Positions 8,401 through 16,467 of a stretch of 38,648 nt of DNA are shown in pieces (position 1 is the stretch's first letter; each line of letters starts with the position of its first letter). The position numbers and the translations under genes were made by a program. Origin of the DNA: a virus; the IMG/VR virus record IMGVR_UViG_3300008448_000244, positions 1 through 38,648 of that record, one strand, 5' to 3'. Under the pieces are notes generated by a model. That model was given only the letters and a program-made list of their open reading frames with translations, was not told the origin of the DNA and did no database searches.

Positions 8401-9857
8401 GCGGTAGGAATTTCACCTGCAGCCGCCTCCGGCGCAGCCGGATCACGCACCACCCTAAACCGCGGCCCCTCGGGATTGCCCAGCGCCTCGCGCACGACGG
8501 CCTGCATCTCGACGCCCTTGGCCTCGGCCTCAGCCATCGCCATGACAGGATCTTCCTGCAGGCCCTCGCGAGCCGCGCCGGCACGAGCCTCATCCTTGGC
8601 AATGCGACCGGCGCGGAGGGCGCGGACGCCGCCCGCGATCACCTCAACCGCGCCACCCAGGATCGTACCCTCGACCGCATTCTTGAGGCGGCCGACAATC
8701 TCGGGGTCGTCGCCGTTCGCAGCCAACACCTCGAACATGGGGGCGATGGCGTCGGGGGCATGCTCGGCCAGCAGGTTGCTCAGCCGGGCCTCATTGCCGT
8801 CAAACGCGGTGAAGTCGGCCAGCGCGCCCTGCGCCATCGCCTTGCCGATCTGCCCGGCCTTGGTCGCCGTTTTCCAGCCGCGCAGCACGCGACCGCCGCC
8901 CGCAAAACCGGCGCCAAACTGCGAGATGCCCTCGATCACGCGGCCGGTCACGGACTCGGGGCGCTCAGCCTCGGACGTGGTGAAGCGGCCCGGAGCGGAC
9001 AGCAGGCTCGGAGCCTTGTTCGCCTCGGCCATCCGGCGCGCGGCGTCGTTCTGCGTGGTCAGGAAGATGCGGGCGGGCGTGGCGTCGTTGCCGTCAAAGC
9101 CCTCCCACATGAGCGTGCCGGGAACGTAGGTCTCGATCCAGTCGGCGGCCTCGTCCAGCAGGTCAAGCGTCTCGTTCACGCCGCGCTTCAAGCCGGACAT
9201 AACCGACTGCGCGCCCTCCATGAAGACACCCTTGGCCACATCACCCGCCACGGAACCCGCAGCGTTCACCACGCCCTCGGGCACCAGCGACGCCTGAATG
9301 ATCTCCGACTCTTCTTGGTCGAGAGCCAGGCTCTCACGCGCGGCCTGACGCTCGGCATAGGCGCTGTCCAGCGGCTGAGGCGCAGCGGGGGCGTAGCGGA
9401 ACCATGTCCCGTCAGCGGCCTGCTCATACCCGGCAGCGGTCAGGCTCTCGGGCGTGTCCTCGGGCGCAAGGCCCTGAGCGTTCGCCACAGTGTACTGGCG
9501 ACCGTTTGCGTCGGTGCGGACATCGCCCGGACCGGCACTGGCGGGGATGGGGCGCGGCACGGACGAGCGACCGTCAATGCCGACATGGACGTGGTCGCCC
9601 TCGTTCAGCCGCTCCTGAAAGTTCAGGCCGGAGTTGGCGAGGCGGGTATTGAGTTGAGCCATGCTCAGGCCGCTGCTGCCGGGCACGATGTCGAGCGCGC
9701 GGGCTCCGCCGTCCTCGCCCTCAAGCGTGTGCAGGCTTCCCGGCACACCGCCGACCTCTGCGTTGCGCTGAACGGTGCGTCGCGCGCTCGTGACCCGCGC
9801 CCCCGGCGCGATCTCAGCCAGACGGGCCCGGACCTCTGCTTCTGTCTCGATTGCCAT
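5436..9857 (-). CDS. Large internal virion (ejection) protein with N-terminal M15-like peptidase and embedded ParB-like domain
   Basis: A protein of 1473 residues in the place of T7 gp16. The N-terminus resembles peptidase M15-type murein enzymes: 'GGVPGSLHTLEG' then 'ARALDIVPG' and 'GDHVHVGI', with likely zinc ligands H43, D56 and H91. This suggests a virion-borne cell-wall hydrolase that helps DNA entry where T7 gp16 has a transglycosylase. Around residues 500-590 is a ParB/sulfiredoxin-like stretch with 'GDGHHRVMAALDGG', also known in other phage virion proteins. The remainder is Ala-rich and helical with no domain I recognise. The ATG directly follows the stop of the upstream gene. Confidence 0.85.
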   Translation of the reverse strand: MAIETEAEVRARLAEIAPGARVTSARRTVQRNAEVGGVPGSLHTLEGEDGGARALDIVPGSSGLSMAQLNTRLANSGLNFQERLNEGDHVHVGIDGRSSVPRPIPASAGPGDVRTDANGRQYTVANAQGLAPEDTPESLTAAGYEQAADGTWFRYAPAAPQPLDSAYAERQAARESLALDQEESEIIQASLVPEGVVNAAGSVAGDVAKGVFMEGAQSVMSGLKRGVNETLDLLDEAADWIETYVPGTLMWEGFDGNDATPARIFLTTQNDAARRMAEANKAPSLLSAPGRFTTSEAERPESVTGRVIEGISQFGAGFAGGGRVLRGWKTATKAGQIGKAMAQGALADFTAFDGNEARLSNLLAEHAPDAIAPMFEVLAANGDDPEIVGRLKNAVEGTILGGAVEVIAGGVRALRAGRIAKDEARAGAAREGLQEDPVMAMAEAEAKGVEMQAVVREALGNPEGPRFRVVRDPAAPEAAAGEIPTAGAMNGVAIGALNRGMTRAQHRVRNAISDAKSWDVVEVDPRSLVATQKSVGADFKATQTPIRGDDTDLPFIVRVNGLDYIGDGHHRVMAALDGGPTSIRVRLANVDDAVPPTPEAIARAAAERVGVRGADPVITPFQSKVDDAYVATAGTTPRDISASADNVFDLNLARINTPEDVQAAIVGMADRMAKDVNLARRGVVTDAQAVEAAGRMDWVQSMADRRPGQAMNKEEIVAYRMALNSSGTQLVALAKAVEDNPTLANQFAFRRATSVHAAIQNEFFGARAEAGRALGAFKTEVGTPASYLRNVDSLIADMGGANGAVELARKIREAAAKGDGELNQMVRGGAMARTREIVKLVYTNALLSGIGTPTINVAGNGMMLGLNLITRAISPRMAGMFGGSATTKVGEAAALVHGYQQAVRDIFRLNPFEAAQRIAGTDGRMLPTALREQGVFRGMAPGLDDAAPAGIKLRAEREEAGLGSGRPLSAGAWRVNEDSPLGRVLDIMQMVFEAPSNINSLTDDAFKTIAARGELHAQAFRKVAAEGLEGEVARARMAELLTNPTDDMLKAAEFEMHDLTFTRETPGMAAALGDLRRFMDNNPTPIPFGTVVFPFIKTPANLISTGLRYSPLAPFMRRFRDAISEGGAAAETAKAQMALGTAMYSLFMGMAMDGDLTGAGPGNPGQRDALQRVDENGGTVFQPYSVRINDRWVSFERLDPVGQGMGLVADLADLFKNSDWDSDRNGEVDEAIVHGIMAMSSAFFDKTSLRGVMEIVEAMGDRTGAKGEKMLMARASGAIPFSSALRMARRGEDEYLRETHNVVTALMNTMPGLSDNLPAQRDLWGRERTYQTGLGTVYDAVMPVQTRAGGGSAIDLEILNNGVSVTMPTRAIDVMGESVTLKNRPDIYSEYVRLAGEPAFEHLNAVASGTHPDSEFYYGLTDGPGGGKAEYIKDVVSAYRSDARAQILDTYAADLQAMAADRTRRREDVRGRE

Positions 9858-11501
9858 CTATCGGCCCTGTCGTGCTTCGTTGCGGAGACGGTTCGCCTCG
9901 GTCGTGGTGTAGGGATTGCCGGCAGCGCGCCGGGCCTCGATGCGGGCGTTCACCGCCGCAATGCGCTGGGCGACGGTCTGCGAACCCGCAGCGCCACCGG
10001 CAGCCGGTGCGGGCGTCTGCGTTCCAAACGCGCGCTCGGCATACCAGCGGCCCGCCGTGAGCCGCTGCTCGAGCGTCGTGTTTGGATTGGCGCGCACCCA
10101 GTCAGCGGCACCGGCCTCGGCTCGCGCCATGCGGGCGTTGTAGTCGGGCACCAGTCGGCGACGGCGCTCTCCGGTATCCCGCACCACGCTCATCACGTCA
10201 TCGACCTGCGGCTTGAGCGTGCGATCGTTCATGGTCCGCAGCGTCTGGGCTTGACCTGGGGTGATCTGCCCGGACGAGAGGCCGTCCGCAATCTCTTGCG
10301 CCGTCAGCGTTCCGGCCTGAGCGTCGTCACGGAACATGTTGTATTGCGCCACGCGACCAGCCGTCTCAAGCGCGAGAGCCGTGCGGTCAGCGGTCGCCTG
10401 CTGGCTTTGCTGGGCGCGCACGCTGCGGATCAGTTGAGCCTTGTCGGCGTCGTTCAGATCGGTGCGCGCCTGAATGTCAGCCTCGGTCACCTCGCCCAGC
10501 ACGACCTGCAGGCTCAGTTCGCCGCGCGCCTCACGGCGTGCCGCCTCGGCCGCTCGCGCCGCCTCCTGCGCCTCACGCGCCTGCGCACGATCGACGAGCG
10601 AGAACTGACTGATCTGCGTCTGCAGGTCGCGATTGATCTTGGCGCGGTCCTCCGGCGTCACAGCCGCGAACGCCTCACCGATCATCGCGTCCGCAATGAA
10701 CCGCTGCGCCGCAGCCATGCCCGGCAGGCCTCCGCCGGCCGCCGTGTAGGCCGCGACCGCATCGCGCCCGACAACCGCCGTGGTCATGTCGAGGCCGAGC
10801 TTCTTGTCGTCAAAGTCCCGCTGCTCAGTTGAGTAGAGGATCGCGGGGTTTGCCTCGCGCATCCCCTGCACCTCGGTGTACTCGACCTCGGCCTGCATGA
10901 ACTCGAACGACTCGGGGCCCAGTCGCGGGTCGGCAGCAATCGCGATCAGTCGCTCCTGCAGGGTGCTGGCGCGCAAGGTCAGCGCCTGGTTCGCCTCGAG
11001 CTCGGACGCTGCGCTCGCCGCATCGGCAACGCGCTCAAGCCCCCTGCCCGCAAGCGTGCGCGCGTAGTTCTCGACGTCGACGGCGAACTCAGGCGGAGCC
11101 GACTGGATGAAGCCGGACACCATCTCTTTGGACAGCCGCTCATACTCAGCCGGATCCAGCGAGTTGTCGCGGCGGAGCTCAGCCTCGCGCGTGTCGATGT
11201 CGGAGCGGATGCGCGCGGTGTATGCCGCCTGCATGGCGGTCGTGCGTGCCTCGGCCACATCGCCAAAGAACATCAGGCCGCGCGACGGCAGGACACCCGT
11301 GTCGACCGCCTCGACGCCCTCGGCCGCACCACGCGCCTGAGCGCGACGCAACTGATCCTTCTTGGCCACCTCGGCAAAGCGGTCAGCGACGCGCTCGGCC
11401 TCCTGCCAGACCTCAGCCTCGCCCGTGCGGAAGTCCGCGCCCGGCGTGATGTTGGAGACGGTGCCGCTGCGCCCCTGCTGTACGTTTGCGCCCGTAGCCA
11501 T
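9858..11501 (-). CDS. Internal virion protein, gp15-like position
   Basis: A protein of 547 residues, Ala-rich and almost wholly helical with long charged coiled-coil segments (for example 'AREAQEAARAAEAARREARGE'-type stretches). It has no signal peptide or membrane span. By position between the short core protein and the giant ejection protein it matches the middle internal virion protein of T7-like podoviruses, which builds the ejection channel. Its ATG overlaps the upstream stop by one base (TGATG). Assignment rests on synteny and composition; I see no catalytic motif. Confidence 0.7.
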   Translation of the reverse strand: MATGANVQQGRSGTVSNITPGADFRTGEAEVWQEAERVADRFAEVAKKDQLRRAQARGAAEGVEAVDTGVLPSRGLMFFGDVAEARTTAMQAAYTARIRSDIDTREAELRRDNSLDPAEYERLSKEMVSGFIQSAPPEFAVDVENYARTLAGRGLERVADAASAASELEANQALTLRASTLQERLIAIAADPRLGPESFEFMQAEVEYTEVQGMREANPAILYSTEQRDFDDKKLGLDMTTAVVGRDAVAAYTAAGGGLPGMAAAQRFIADAMIGEAFAAVTPEDRAKINRDLQTQISQFSLVDRAQAREAQEAARAAEAARREARGELSLQVVLGEVTEADIQARTDLNDADKAQLIRSVRAQQSQQATADRTALALETAGRVAQYNMFRDDAQAGTLTAQEIADGLSSGQITPGQAQTLRTMNDRTLKPQVDDVMSVVRDTGERRRRLVPDYNARMARAEAGAADWVRANPNTTLEQRLTAGRWYAERAFGTQTPAPAAGGAAGSQTVAQRIAAVNARIEARRAAGNPYTTTEANRLRNEARQGR

Positions 11502-11941
11502 CAGCCGCCCTTTGCCCCAGCGGACATGGCATTCGCCGCGCCGTCGATGATCGAGCCGCCCGCCGCAACCCAGCCTGCCGTGTTTGCGTTGCTGGCCGCG
11601 CGCCGGCGCATCGTCGCCGAAGTCCGCAGCGCGTATGCCTGATTGCCAAAGCCGACGCGGTCGACGCCCTCGTCACGGCGCGCCTGACGCTGCAGTTCCC
11701 TCTCGACCGCGATGCCGGACGGCGAGTCCAGGGACAGGCCCTTGGCCGCACGACTGGCAATGTAGGCGGCCATGCCCGCGCGCAGCTCCTCGCGTCGACG
11801 CTCGCCCATCTGCACGGCCTGCAGGTCAACGTCCTGAGCCTGACGCTTGAGCATCAGGGATTCCATGCCGAACTGCTTGGCCTGAGCGCGGCCCGCCATG
11901 ACCTGCGTCCCGGCCTTCAGGAGTGGGGTCGAGTCGCCCAT
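11501..11941 (-). CDS. Internal virion protein, gp14-like
   Basis: A protein of 146 residues with an N-terminal helical part ('AQAKQFGMESLMLKRQAQDVD') and repeated 'MGERRREELRAGMAAYIASRAAKGLSLDSPSG'-like helices. The C-terminus is small-residue-rich and could insert in a membrane ('TAGWVAAGGSIIDGAANAM'). This is the usual appearance of the short virion core protein in podoviruses, which is ejected into the outer membrane. Start and stop overlap both neighbours (TGATG junctions), so it is translated within the TTPB-to-ejection-protein block. Confidence 0.72.
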   Translation of the reverse strand: MGDSTPLLKAGTQVMAGRAQAKQFGMESLMLKRQAQDVDLQAVQMGERRREELRAGMAAYIASRAAKGLSLDSPSGIAVERELQRQARRDEGVDRVGFGNQAYALRTSATMRRRAASNANTAGWVAAGGSIIDGAANAMSAGAKGG

Positions 11942-14046
11942 CAGTAGGTTACCTCCAAGGTGATCGACCGGACTTCCAGCGGGCCGCCGACCTCCTGCTC
12001 AATCTTGAACGTCGGGTATTTGGCGCGGCCCAGCGGACGGAAGCGACGCACGCCCGTGCTCGGACCGGCGGGGCCGCCGATATTGCCCTGCCAGCCGGAC
12101 GGGTCGCGGCCATTGCCCTTGAACGGACCGGTCGAGACGACGTCGACGTCAGCCCGCGTGATCTTGTAGTTGGGCCGCAGCCCCCGCTCACTGTCGACCG
12201 GAGGCACACCCTCGACCGTCAGCGTGAAGTCCAGGCCGACCTGCACGGCGGTGTAGCTCTCGGCGTCGACGCCCTGCAGCAGACCCGCCGCATTGACCGC
12301 GAAGTCGCCGATCTTGTTGTTGCCATTCCAGACGCCGACGGTGTGGTTGGCGTACAGCGGGACCGCCGTGGTGGTGGTGGCCAGACTGACCATGCCGTCC
12401 GCCCATGCCGTCGGGCTGAACTTCTCCAGCCGGTATTTGGTGACACCGCCAATGACGCGCTCAGCCACGGCATAGAGCGTGCCAGCCGCGTTGACGATCG
12501 AGCGCCAGGAGCCCGCCGTCGACCACAAGCCCCACGCGGAGAACGTCTGCTGGCGGCGATAGGTCAGGACCGCCACATCGCCGTCGCTGCGCAGGACTGG
12601 CACCAGCCGGTCGCTCTCGGTCCCGGCCGGGATCAGATCCATCTCCACCGGCACGCCCATCAGGTGATAGGCGAGCTCCGACAGATCGGCGATGTCCCAA
12701 CTCTTGCGGACATTGCCGGTCGGAATGGCGATCATCAGGCGACCGGACACCTGCTCGGTGAACATCATCCCCTCGCTGACCAGCAGCGGCGTGGGTGCGC
12801 CGGCGGCTTCCGGGCCGATCTTCAGCAGTTCAAAGTTCGTCGGCGAGAGCGGCGCGGCCACCTGCTCCGGCACGTAGGACGGGCCGGCCTCAGTGAACAG
12901 CAGCAGCTGCTCGGTCGATCCGAAATGGCGGAGCCCCAGACTGGACTCACGCCCCACGCGCTCGACAATGGCGTCCGTCTCAAGGCCGGATCCGGTGTTG
13001 AAGTCGCCGATGTCGCCGGTCGCGCTCGCCGCCATGACGCTTTGCGCCTGCGGGAAGTCGCCGATCAGCAGGCGGTTGCGGTGAAGCGAGCATGCGCCGG
13101 GGTAGCCGCGCGCGGTCGAGACCAGAGCCTCATCCCAATCGGTCGTCGCGGCGGGCGCGCTCGTCAACGTCACGGCGCTGATCGTGCTCTTGGCGGTCGG
13201 CCCGACCAGCGCCTCGGTCGCGTCAAAATAGGTGTAGCCGTCGACAAGCTGGACGGTCACCGTCGTGCTGCCGGGGACCGCAGACACAACGCCGCGGATC
13301 TGGCTGTCCTCGCCCTGGACCTCCTGACCAATCAGGAAGCCGGTCGAGGAGCCGACGGTCACGGTCAGTGTGGGATACAGACTGCCGATGACGGTGCCGG
13401 TCGCCGTATCCGCGTCGGTCACAGCGGTGACGGTGATCTCGACGCCGGTATAGCGCAGCCGCACGCCGACATGGTTCGCCGTGAAATGCGCCGCGCTCGT
13501 CTGCAGCGTCACGCCCGTGCCGGAATATGCCGACGGGGTCAGGCTCACGCCGCGCTCGGCAAATCGCCAGTAGGGCTGCGAGAGGGATCCGTTCAGGCCC
13601 GGCGCAAAGCTCAGGCCCGCAATCGACCACGTCCCGGCCGTGAGGGTCAGTTGCTGCGGGGCGAAGGCGCGGGAGGTGACGACAATCTTGCCGTCCTCAA
13701 ACGCGACCTGCATGGAGAACAGGTCCGCCGCGGCCCACGGGACGGAGGAGGAAATGGTCTGGACAATCGCGCCAGCCAGCGTGCGGACCTGAAACTTGCC
13801 GGCGCTAAACACGATGATCTGCGCATCGTCGGAGCCGACGCCGTAGGTCTCGATGCGCGACAGGCCGTCAAGCTCGGCAAGGTCGGTCGTGCCCCATCGA
13901 CGACGGAACCCGCCGCCTGCCTTCAGCAGCGCATTGCGGAACTGGCGCGCGCCCTCGTTCCTGACCTGCAGGTCCGTGCGCATGATGAACTCGTCGGCAA
14001 GCTCGCCGGCGGCCATGCTCGTGATGAACGGGAAAGTCCTAGCCAC
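11941..14046 (-). CDS. Tail tubular protein B (nozzle), gp12-like
   Basis: A beta-rich protein of 701 residues following tail tubular protein A. The early segment 'AGELADEFIMRTDLQVRNEGARQFRNALL' and the 'GGGFRRRWGT' box are typical of podovirus nozzle proteins, which form the distal tail tube. I chose GTG at 14046 ('VARTFPFITSMAAGE') because it overlaps the stop of the preceding gene by eight bases. A further N-terminal extension would be the shadow of that gene. A later ATG ('MAAGELADEF') is possible. No Shine-Dalgarno is visible, consistent with translational coupling. Confidence 0.85.
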   Translation of the reverse strand: MARTFPFITSMAAGELADEFIMRTDLQVRNEGARQFRNALLKAGGGFRRRWGTTDLAELDGLSRIETYGVGSDDAQIIVFSAGKFQVRTLAGAIVQTISSSVPWAAADLFSMQVAFEDGKIVVTSRAFAPQQLTLTAGTWSIAGLSFAPGLNGSLSQPYWRFAERGVSLTPSAYSGTGVTLQTSAAHFTANHVGVRLRYTGVEITVTAVTDADTATGTVIGSLYPTLTVTVGSSTGFLIGQEVQGEDSQIRGVVSAVPGSTTVTVQLVDGYTYFDATEALVGPTAKSTISAVTLTSAPAATTDWDEALVSTARGYPGACSLHRNRLLIGDFPQAQSVMAASATGDIGDFNTGSGLETDAIVERVGRESSLGLRHFGSTEQLLLFTEAGPSYVPEQVAAPLSPTNFELLKIGPEAAGAPTPLLVSEGMMFTEQVSGRLMIAIPTGNVRKSWDIADLSELAYHLMGVPVEMDLIPAGTESDRLVPVLRSDGDVAVLTYRRQQTFSAWGLWSTAGSWRSIVNAAGTLYAVAERVIGGVTKYRLEKFSPTAWADGMVSLATTTTAVPLYANHTVGVWNGNNKIGDFAVNAAGLLQGVDAESYTAVQVGLDFTLTVEGVPPVDSERGLRPNYKITRADVDVVSTGPFKGNGRDPSGWQGNIGGPAGPSTGVRRFRPLGRAKYPTFKIEQEVGGPLEVRSITLEVTY

Positions 14047-14680
14047 GCGGAGCCGACCGCGATGCGCGCGCACCACGCCAAGCCTCAGCCAGCGGCACGA
14101 ACTCAAACGCCACGCCCGGCTCCTGGCGCTTGTCGCGGATGATGGCGTCCCTCAGCATCGCCTCGGCATCACGCTTCAGCAGCCGGGCATCCTGCGGCTT
14201 GTCGCACAGGGCCTCGAGGAACAGCGCCTGCAGCCGCACCACGACCGCCTCGGACACATCGCCCGGCCACGCGCTTTCATCGGCGCGGGTGGTGGCAATG
14301 ACCTGCAGGGGGGTGTCGCGCTGGACGAGCAGGCGGTCGCCCTCGATCGCGTACTCGCCCGCGCGCAGGCGCGTACCGCCAATGCTGAAGTTGTTGTCGG
14401 ACGGCGCATAGACCACGCCGCGAATGTTCAGCACCTCAGCGGGCCAGACGAACGCATGGGTCCAGGGGCCCAGTTCGACGACGCCCTGATATGTCAGATC
14501 CAGCGTGCGCTTGGCGAACGTCCATGCGTGCCGGGCAAAGACCGACCGGACGATGCCCTCGTAGTTGGAGTTGGCGACGCGCGCCGCCGACTCGTCAGAG
14601 TCGAGCGACGAAATCTCCTCCTCACCAATGCGATGGAGGGCGGCCTGAATGACCTCGATCGGAGTGGCATAGGCGGACAT
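14039..14680 (-). CDS. Tail tubular protein A, gp11-like (gatekeeper)
   Basis: A protein of 213 residues. The start 'YATPIEVIQAALHRIGEEEISSLDSDES', then 'ARVANSNYEGIVRSVFARHAWTFAKR', is the classic podovirus gp11 pattern (a helix bundle that attaches the tail to the portal). It is the first gene of the tail block. It has its own late element 29 bases upstream (14710) and a strong terminator before that. A hairpin (14683-14695) sits two bases before the ATG and no Shine-Dalgarno is seen. Confidence 0.88.
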   Translation of the reverse strand: MSAYATPIEVIQAALHRIGEEEISSLDSDESAARVANSNYEGIVRSVFARHAWTFAKRTLDLTYQGVVELGPWTHAFVWPAEVLNIRGVVYAPSDNNFSIGGTRLRAGEYAIEGDRLLVQRDTPLQVIATTRADESAWPGDVSEAVVVRLQALFLEALCDKPQDARLLKRDAEAMLRDAIIRDKRQEPGVAFEFVPLAEAWRGARASRSAPRG

Positions 14681-14682
14681 TG

Positions 14683-14695
14683 GCGCAGGTTGCGC
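14683..14695 (-). promoter_or_regulatory. Start-abutting hairpin before tail tubular protein A
   Basis: A perfect inverted repeat GCGCA-GGT-TGCGC ends two bases before the ATG at 14680, the same geometry as at 5393 and 17165. Confidence 0.5.
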
Positions 14696-14709
14696 GTGGT
14701 GGTGCGGCG

Positions 14710-14721
14710 CTCAACGCACGG
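14710..14721 (-). promoter_or_regulatory. Late element copy 2 (CCGTGCGTTGAG)
   Basis: Exact 12-mer, 29 bases upstream of the tail tubular protein A start and immediately downstream of the U-run of a minus-strand terminator. This terminator-then-element order is the strongest hint that the element restarts transcription. Confidence 0.8.
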
Positions 14722-14757
14722 AAAAAAAAGACCCCCCGCCGTTTCCAGCGAGGGGTC
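14722..14757 (-). terminator. Rho-independent terminator after capsid genes
   Basis: On the minus strand a 10-bp stem (14748-14757 with 14730-14739, one G-U pair that only works in the minus-strand RNA) has an 8-base loop and is followed by eight U (14722-14729). It closes the scaffold-capsid-cement operon and separates it from the tail genes. Confidence 0.85.
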
Positions 14758-14782
14758 AGTTTCAGTCCACCCGGAGAAGGGG

Positions 14783-14983
14783 TTACTTGGGCAGCGAAAG
14801 CGTCTTGCGCTCAGGCTCAACCGCGCCGCCCTTGCGACCGTCGCCGTCGTGATCGAGCGGGTCGCGGGGCTTCTTCACCTCAACCCACGTCGAGCCTTTC
14901 GGCTGGTCGGTCGTGAACTTGCGACCGGCCTCGACGTAAACGCCGTCGACATAGACCGGGACGCTGGCGGTGTACTCAGCCAT
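14783..14983 (-). CDS. Small conserved structural-region protein with Asp/Gly loop
   Basis: A protein of 66 residues, beta-like at the N-terminus ('ASVPVYVDGVYVEAG'), with 'DPLDHDGDGRKGG' near the C-terminus, which resembles a calcium-binding DxDxDG loop. Similar Asp-rich tails are common in small proteins next to phage capsid genes, but I do not recognise a named family. It sits seven bases after the cement-protein stop and ends just before the capsid terminator, so it is co-expressed with the head genes. A head-tail or decoration role is a guess. Confidence 0.6.
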   Translation of the reverse strand: MAEYTASVPVYVDGVYVEAGRKFTTDQPKGSTWVEVKKPRDPLDHDGDGRKGGAVEPERKTLSLPK

Positions 14984-14989
14984 CGCGCC

Positions 14990-15424
14990 CTACAGCGGGT
15001 TGCGCTGGTTGGCCGCGACGACGCCGGCGGTGACCGCGCCCGCAGTCGCATTGGATCCAGCCACGGTGTAGTAGAGGCGGATGTAGCGAGCCGTGGTCTT
15101 GAGCGGAATGCGGCCGATGTTGAAGGTGTAGCCGGCGACCAGGGTGGCAGCCGGGATGGCCTCGGTTTCCAGCACGACGAGCGGCGAGGTGAAGGCCTCG
15201 TCCGTCGACATCTGGACCGCGACCTTCAGGCTGGTGAGCGTGGCGAAGGTGGTCACGACCTGAATGGCGACCGGGATCTCCTCGCCGACACCCTGATCGC
15301 GAGCAATCGCGGCAGAGGCGCCATAGACGGTGCCGGTCGCAAGCAGGTCGATCACGTTGGTGGAGGCAGCCGAGGCGGTAACCGCCTGAGCCGCCGAGAA
15401 CTTGGTTTGAGCGTCGAAAATCAT
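14990..15424 (-). CDS. Bbp16-like capsid cement (decoration) protein
   Basis: A beta-rich protein of 144 residues. Its course, 'MIFDAQTKFSAAQAVTASAASTNVIDL', then 'IPVAIQVVTTFATLTSLKVAVQ', then 'RYIRLYYTVAGSNATAGAVTAG', matches the Bbp16 family of Bordetella phage BPP-1, which sits on the capsid surface and stabilises it. It lies directly after the major capsid gene as in that phage, with a good ribosome site (AAGGAG) ahead of the ATG. Confidence 0.88.
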   Translation of the reverse strand: MIFDAQTKFSAAQAVTASAASTNVIDLLATGTVYGASAAIARDQGVGEEIPVAIQVVTTFATLTSLKVAVQMSTDEAFTSPLVVLETEAIPAATLVAGYTFNIGRIPLKTTARYIRLYYTVAGSNATAGAVTAGVVAANQRNPL

Positions 15425-15436
15425 GTCAGGTGCTCC

Positions 15437-16450
15437 TTAGGCCACGACGGTTTCGGTGTTGACCAGGGCATCGGTCTCGCGGATCGGGATGCCGCGATAG
15501 GTCATGACTTCCTGACCGGCGATCTCCATCGGGGTCAGGCGCACGAAGTTGTCGGAAGCGCCCTTGTTGTTGGCGATCGCTTCCAGAGCCTCGAGCACGT
15601 CGCGGTTCATGTAGATGGCCTGACGCGGTGCGGCCTCGCCTTCCGGCAGGTTCGCGCCGGGGCGCGCCACGCGGCGGGACTGCAGCTTGTAGTACGCCTG
15701 GCGCATGAACTTGTAGATGTCGACGTTGCCGGCGCGCAGTTCGGAGATGTCGATGTTGGCGACGCGGGCGTTGTAGCGCCAGTCACCCACCGACAGGCCG
15801 ATGTGCCAGCGGAACTGCTCCTCCAGCACGTAGTACGGGTTGCCCGCCGCATCGTTGATGCGCTGGCGGCCGTTGTCCTTGCGGGTCAGGCCCGCCGGGG
15901 CGCCCGCAGGGTGGATGATCGAGGTGAAGCGGTCGCCCCAGGTCACAAAGGCGATCGAGGTGTTGTCCGAGCCAGCGCCGGCGGCCGACACGACGTTCGG
16001 GTTGGTCAGCGAGTTGTAGCGCGCGAACAGGCCCCGAAACTTCTCGGGAGCCGTGGCGGTGTCGTGATAGAAGATGCCGGTCGAGGCTTCCTGCGACATG
16101 GCTTCCAGCACGCCGGAGGCCTCGTTCAGGCGCAGTTGGTTGACCTTGTCCGGCTCAATCTCAAGCGCGCGCTCGTCGACGGACGAAAGCTGCTCGACGA
16201 AGCCGGTGGTGTCCTCGACCGTCTGGGTGTGGCCCTTCGACTGCGGGATGCCCTTGTAGAGCTCGCCCCACGCGACCGACGGCAGGCCGGTGCGGATCGA
16301 GTGCCGGTGCTTGTTGCCGTTGTTGCAGGCGATCATCCAGGCGTCGTCGAGGACCGGGTTGGTCTGCGACAGCACCTCCAGCACAGCGCCCTCGGGCGTG
16401 GTGCGGTGGATGTCCAGAAGGTTCAGGAAGGAGTTGCCGATGGTGGCCAT
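15437..16450 (-). CDS. Major capsid protein, BPP-1-like
   Basis: A protein of 337 residues. The N-terminus ('LLDIHRTTPEGAVLEVLSQTNPVLDDAW', 'RHSIRTGLPSVAWGELYKGI') and the 'VEDTTGFVEQLSSVDERALEI' segment follow the BPP-1/podovirus capsid pattern (HK97-type fold in that family). The C-terminal 'YRGIPIRETDALVNTE' is the usual closing strand. The gene order scaffold, capsid, cement supports the call. No N-terminal prohead-protease site or protease gene is seen, consistent with a separate scaffold protein. Confidence 0.92.
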   Translation of the reverse strand: MATIGNSFLNLLDIHRTTPEGAVLEVLSQTNPVLDDAWMIACNNGNKHRHSIRTGLPSVAWGELYKGIPQSKGHTQTVEDTTGFVEQLSSVDERALEIEPDKVNQLRLNEASGVLEAMSQEASTGIFYHDTATAPEKFRGLFARYNSLTNPNVVSAAGAGSDNTSIAFVTWGDRFTSIIHPAGAPAGLTRKDNGRQRINDAAGNPYYVLEEQFRWHIGLSVGDWRYNARVANIDISELRAGNVDIYKFMRQAYYKLQSRRVARPGANLPEGEAAPRQAIYMNRDVLEALEAIANNKGASDNFVRLTPMEIAGQEVMTYRGIPIRETDALVNTETVVA

Positions 16451-16467
16451 GTGTCAGGAGTCCCCAG

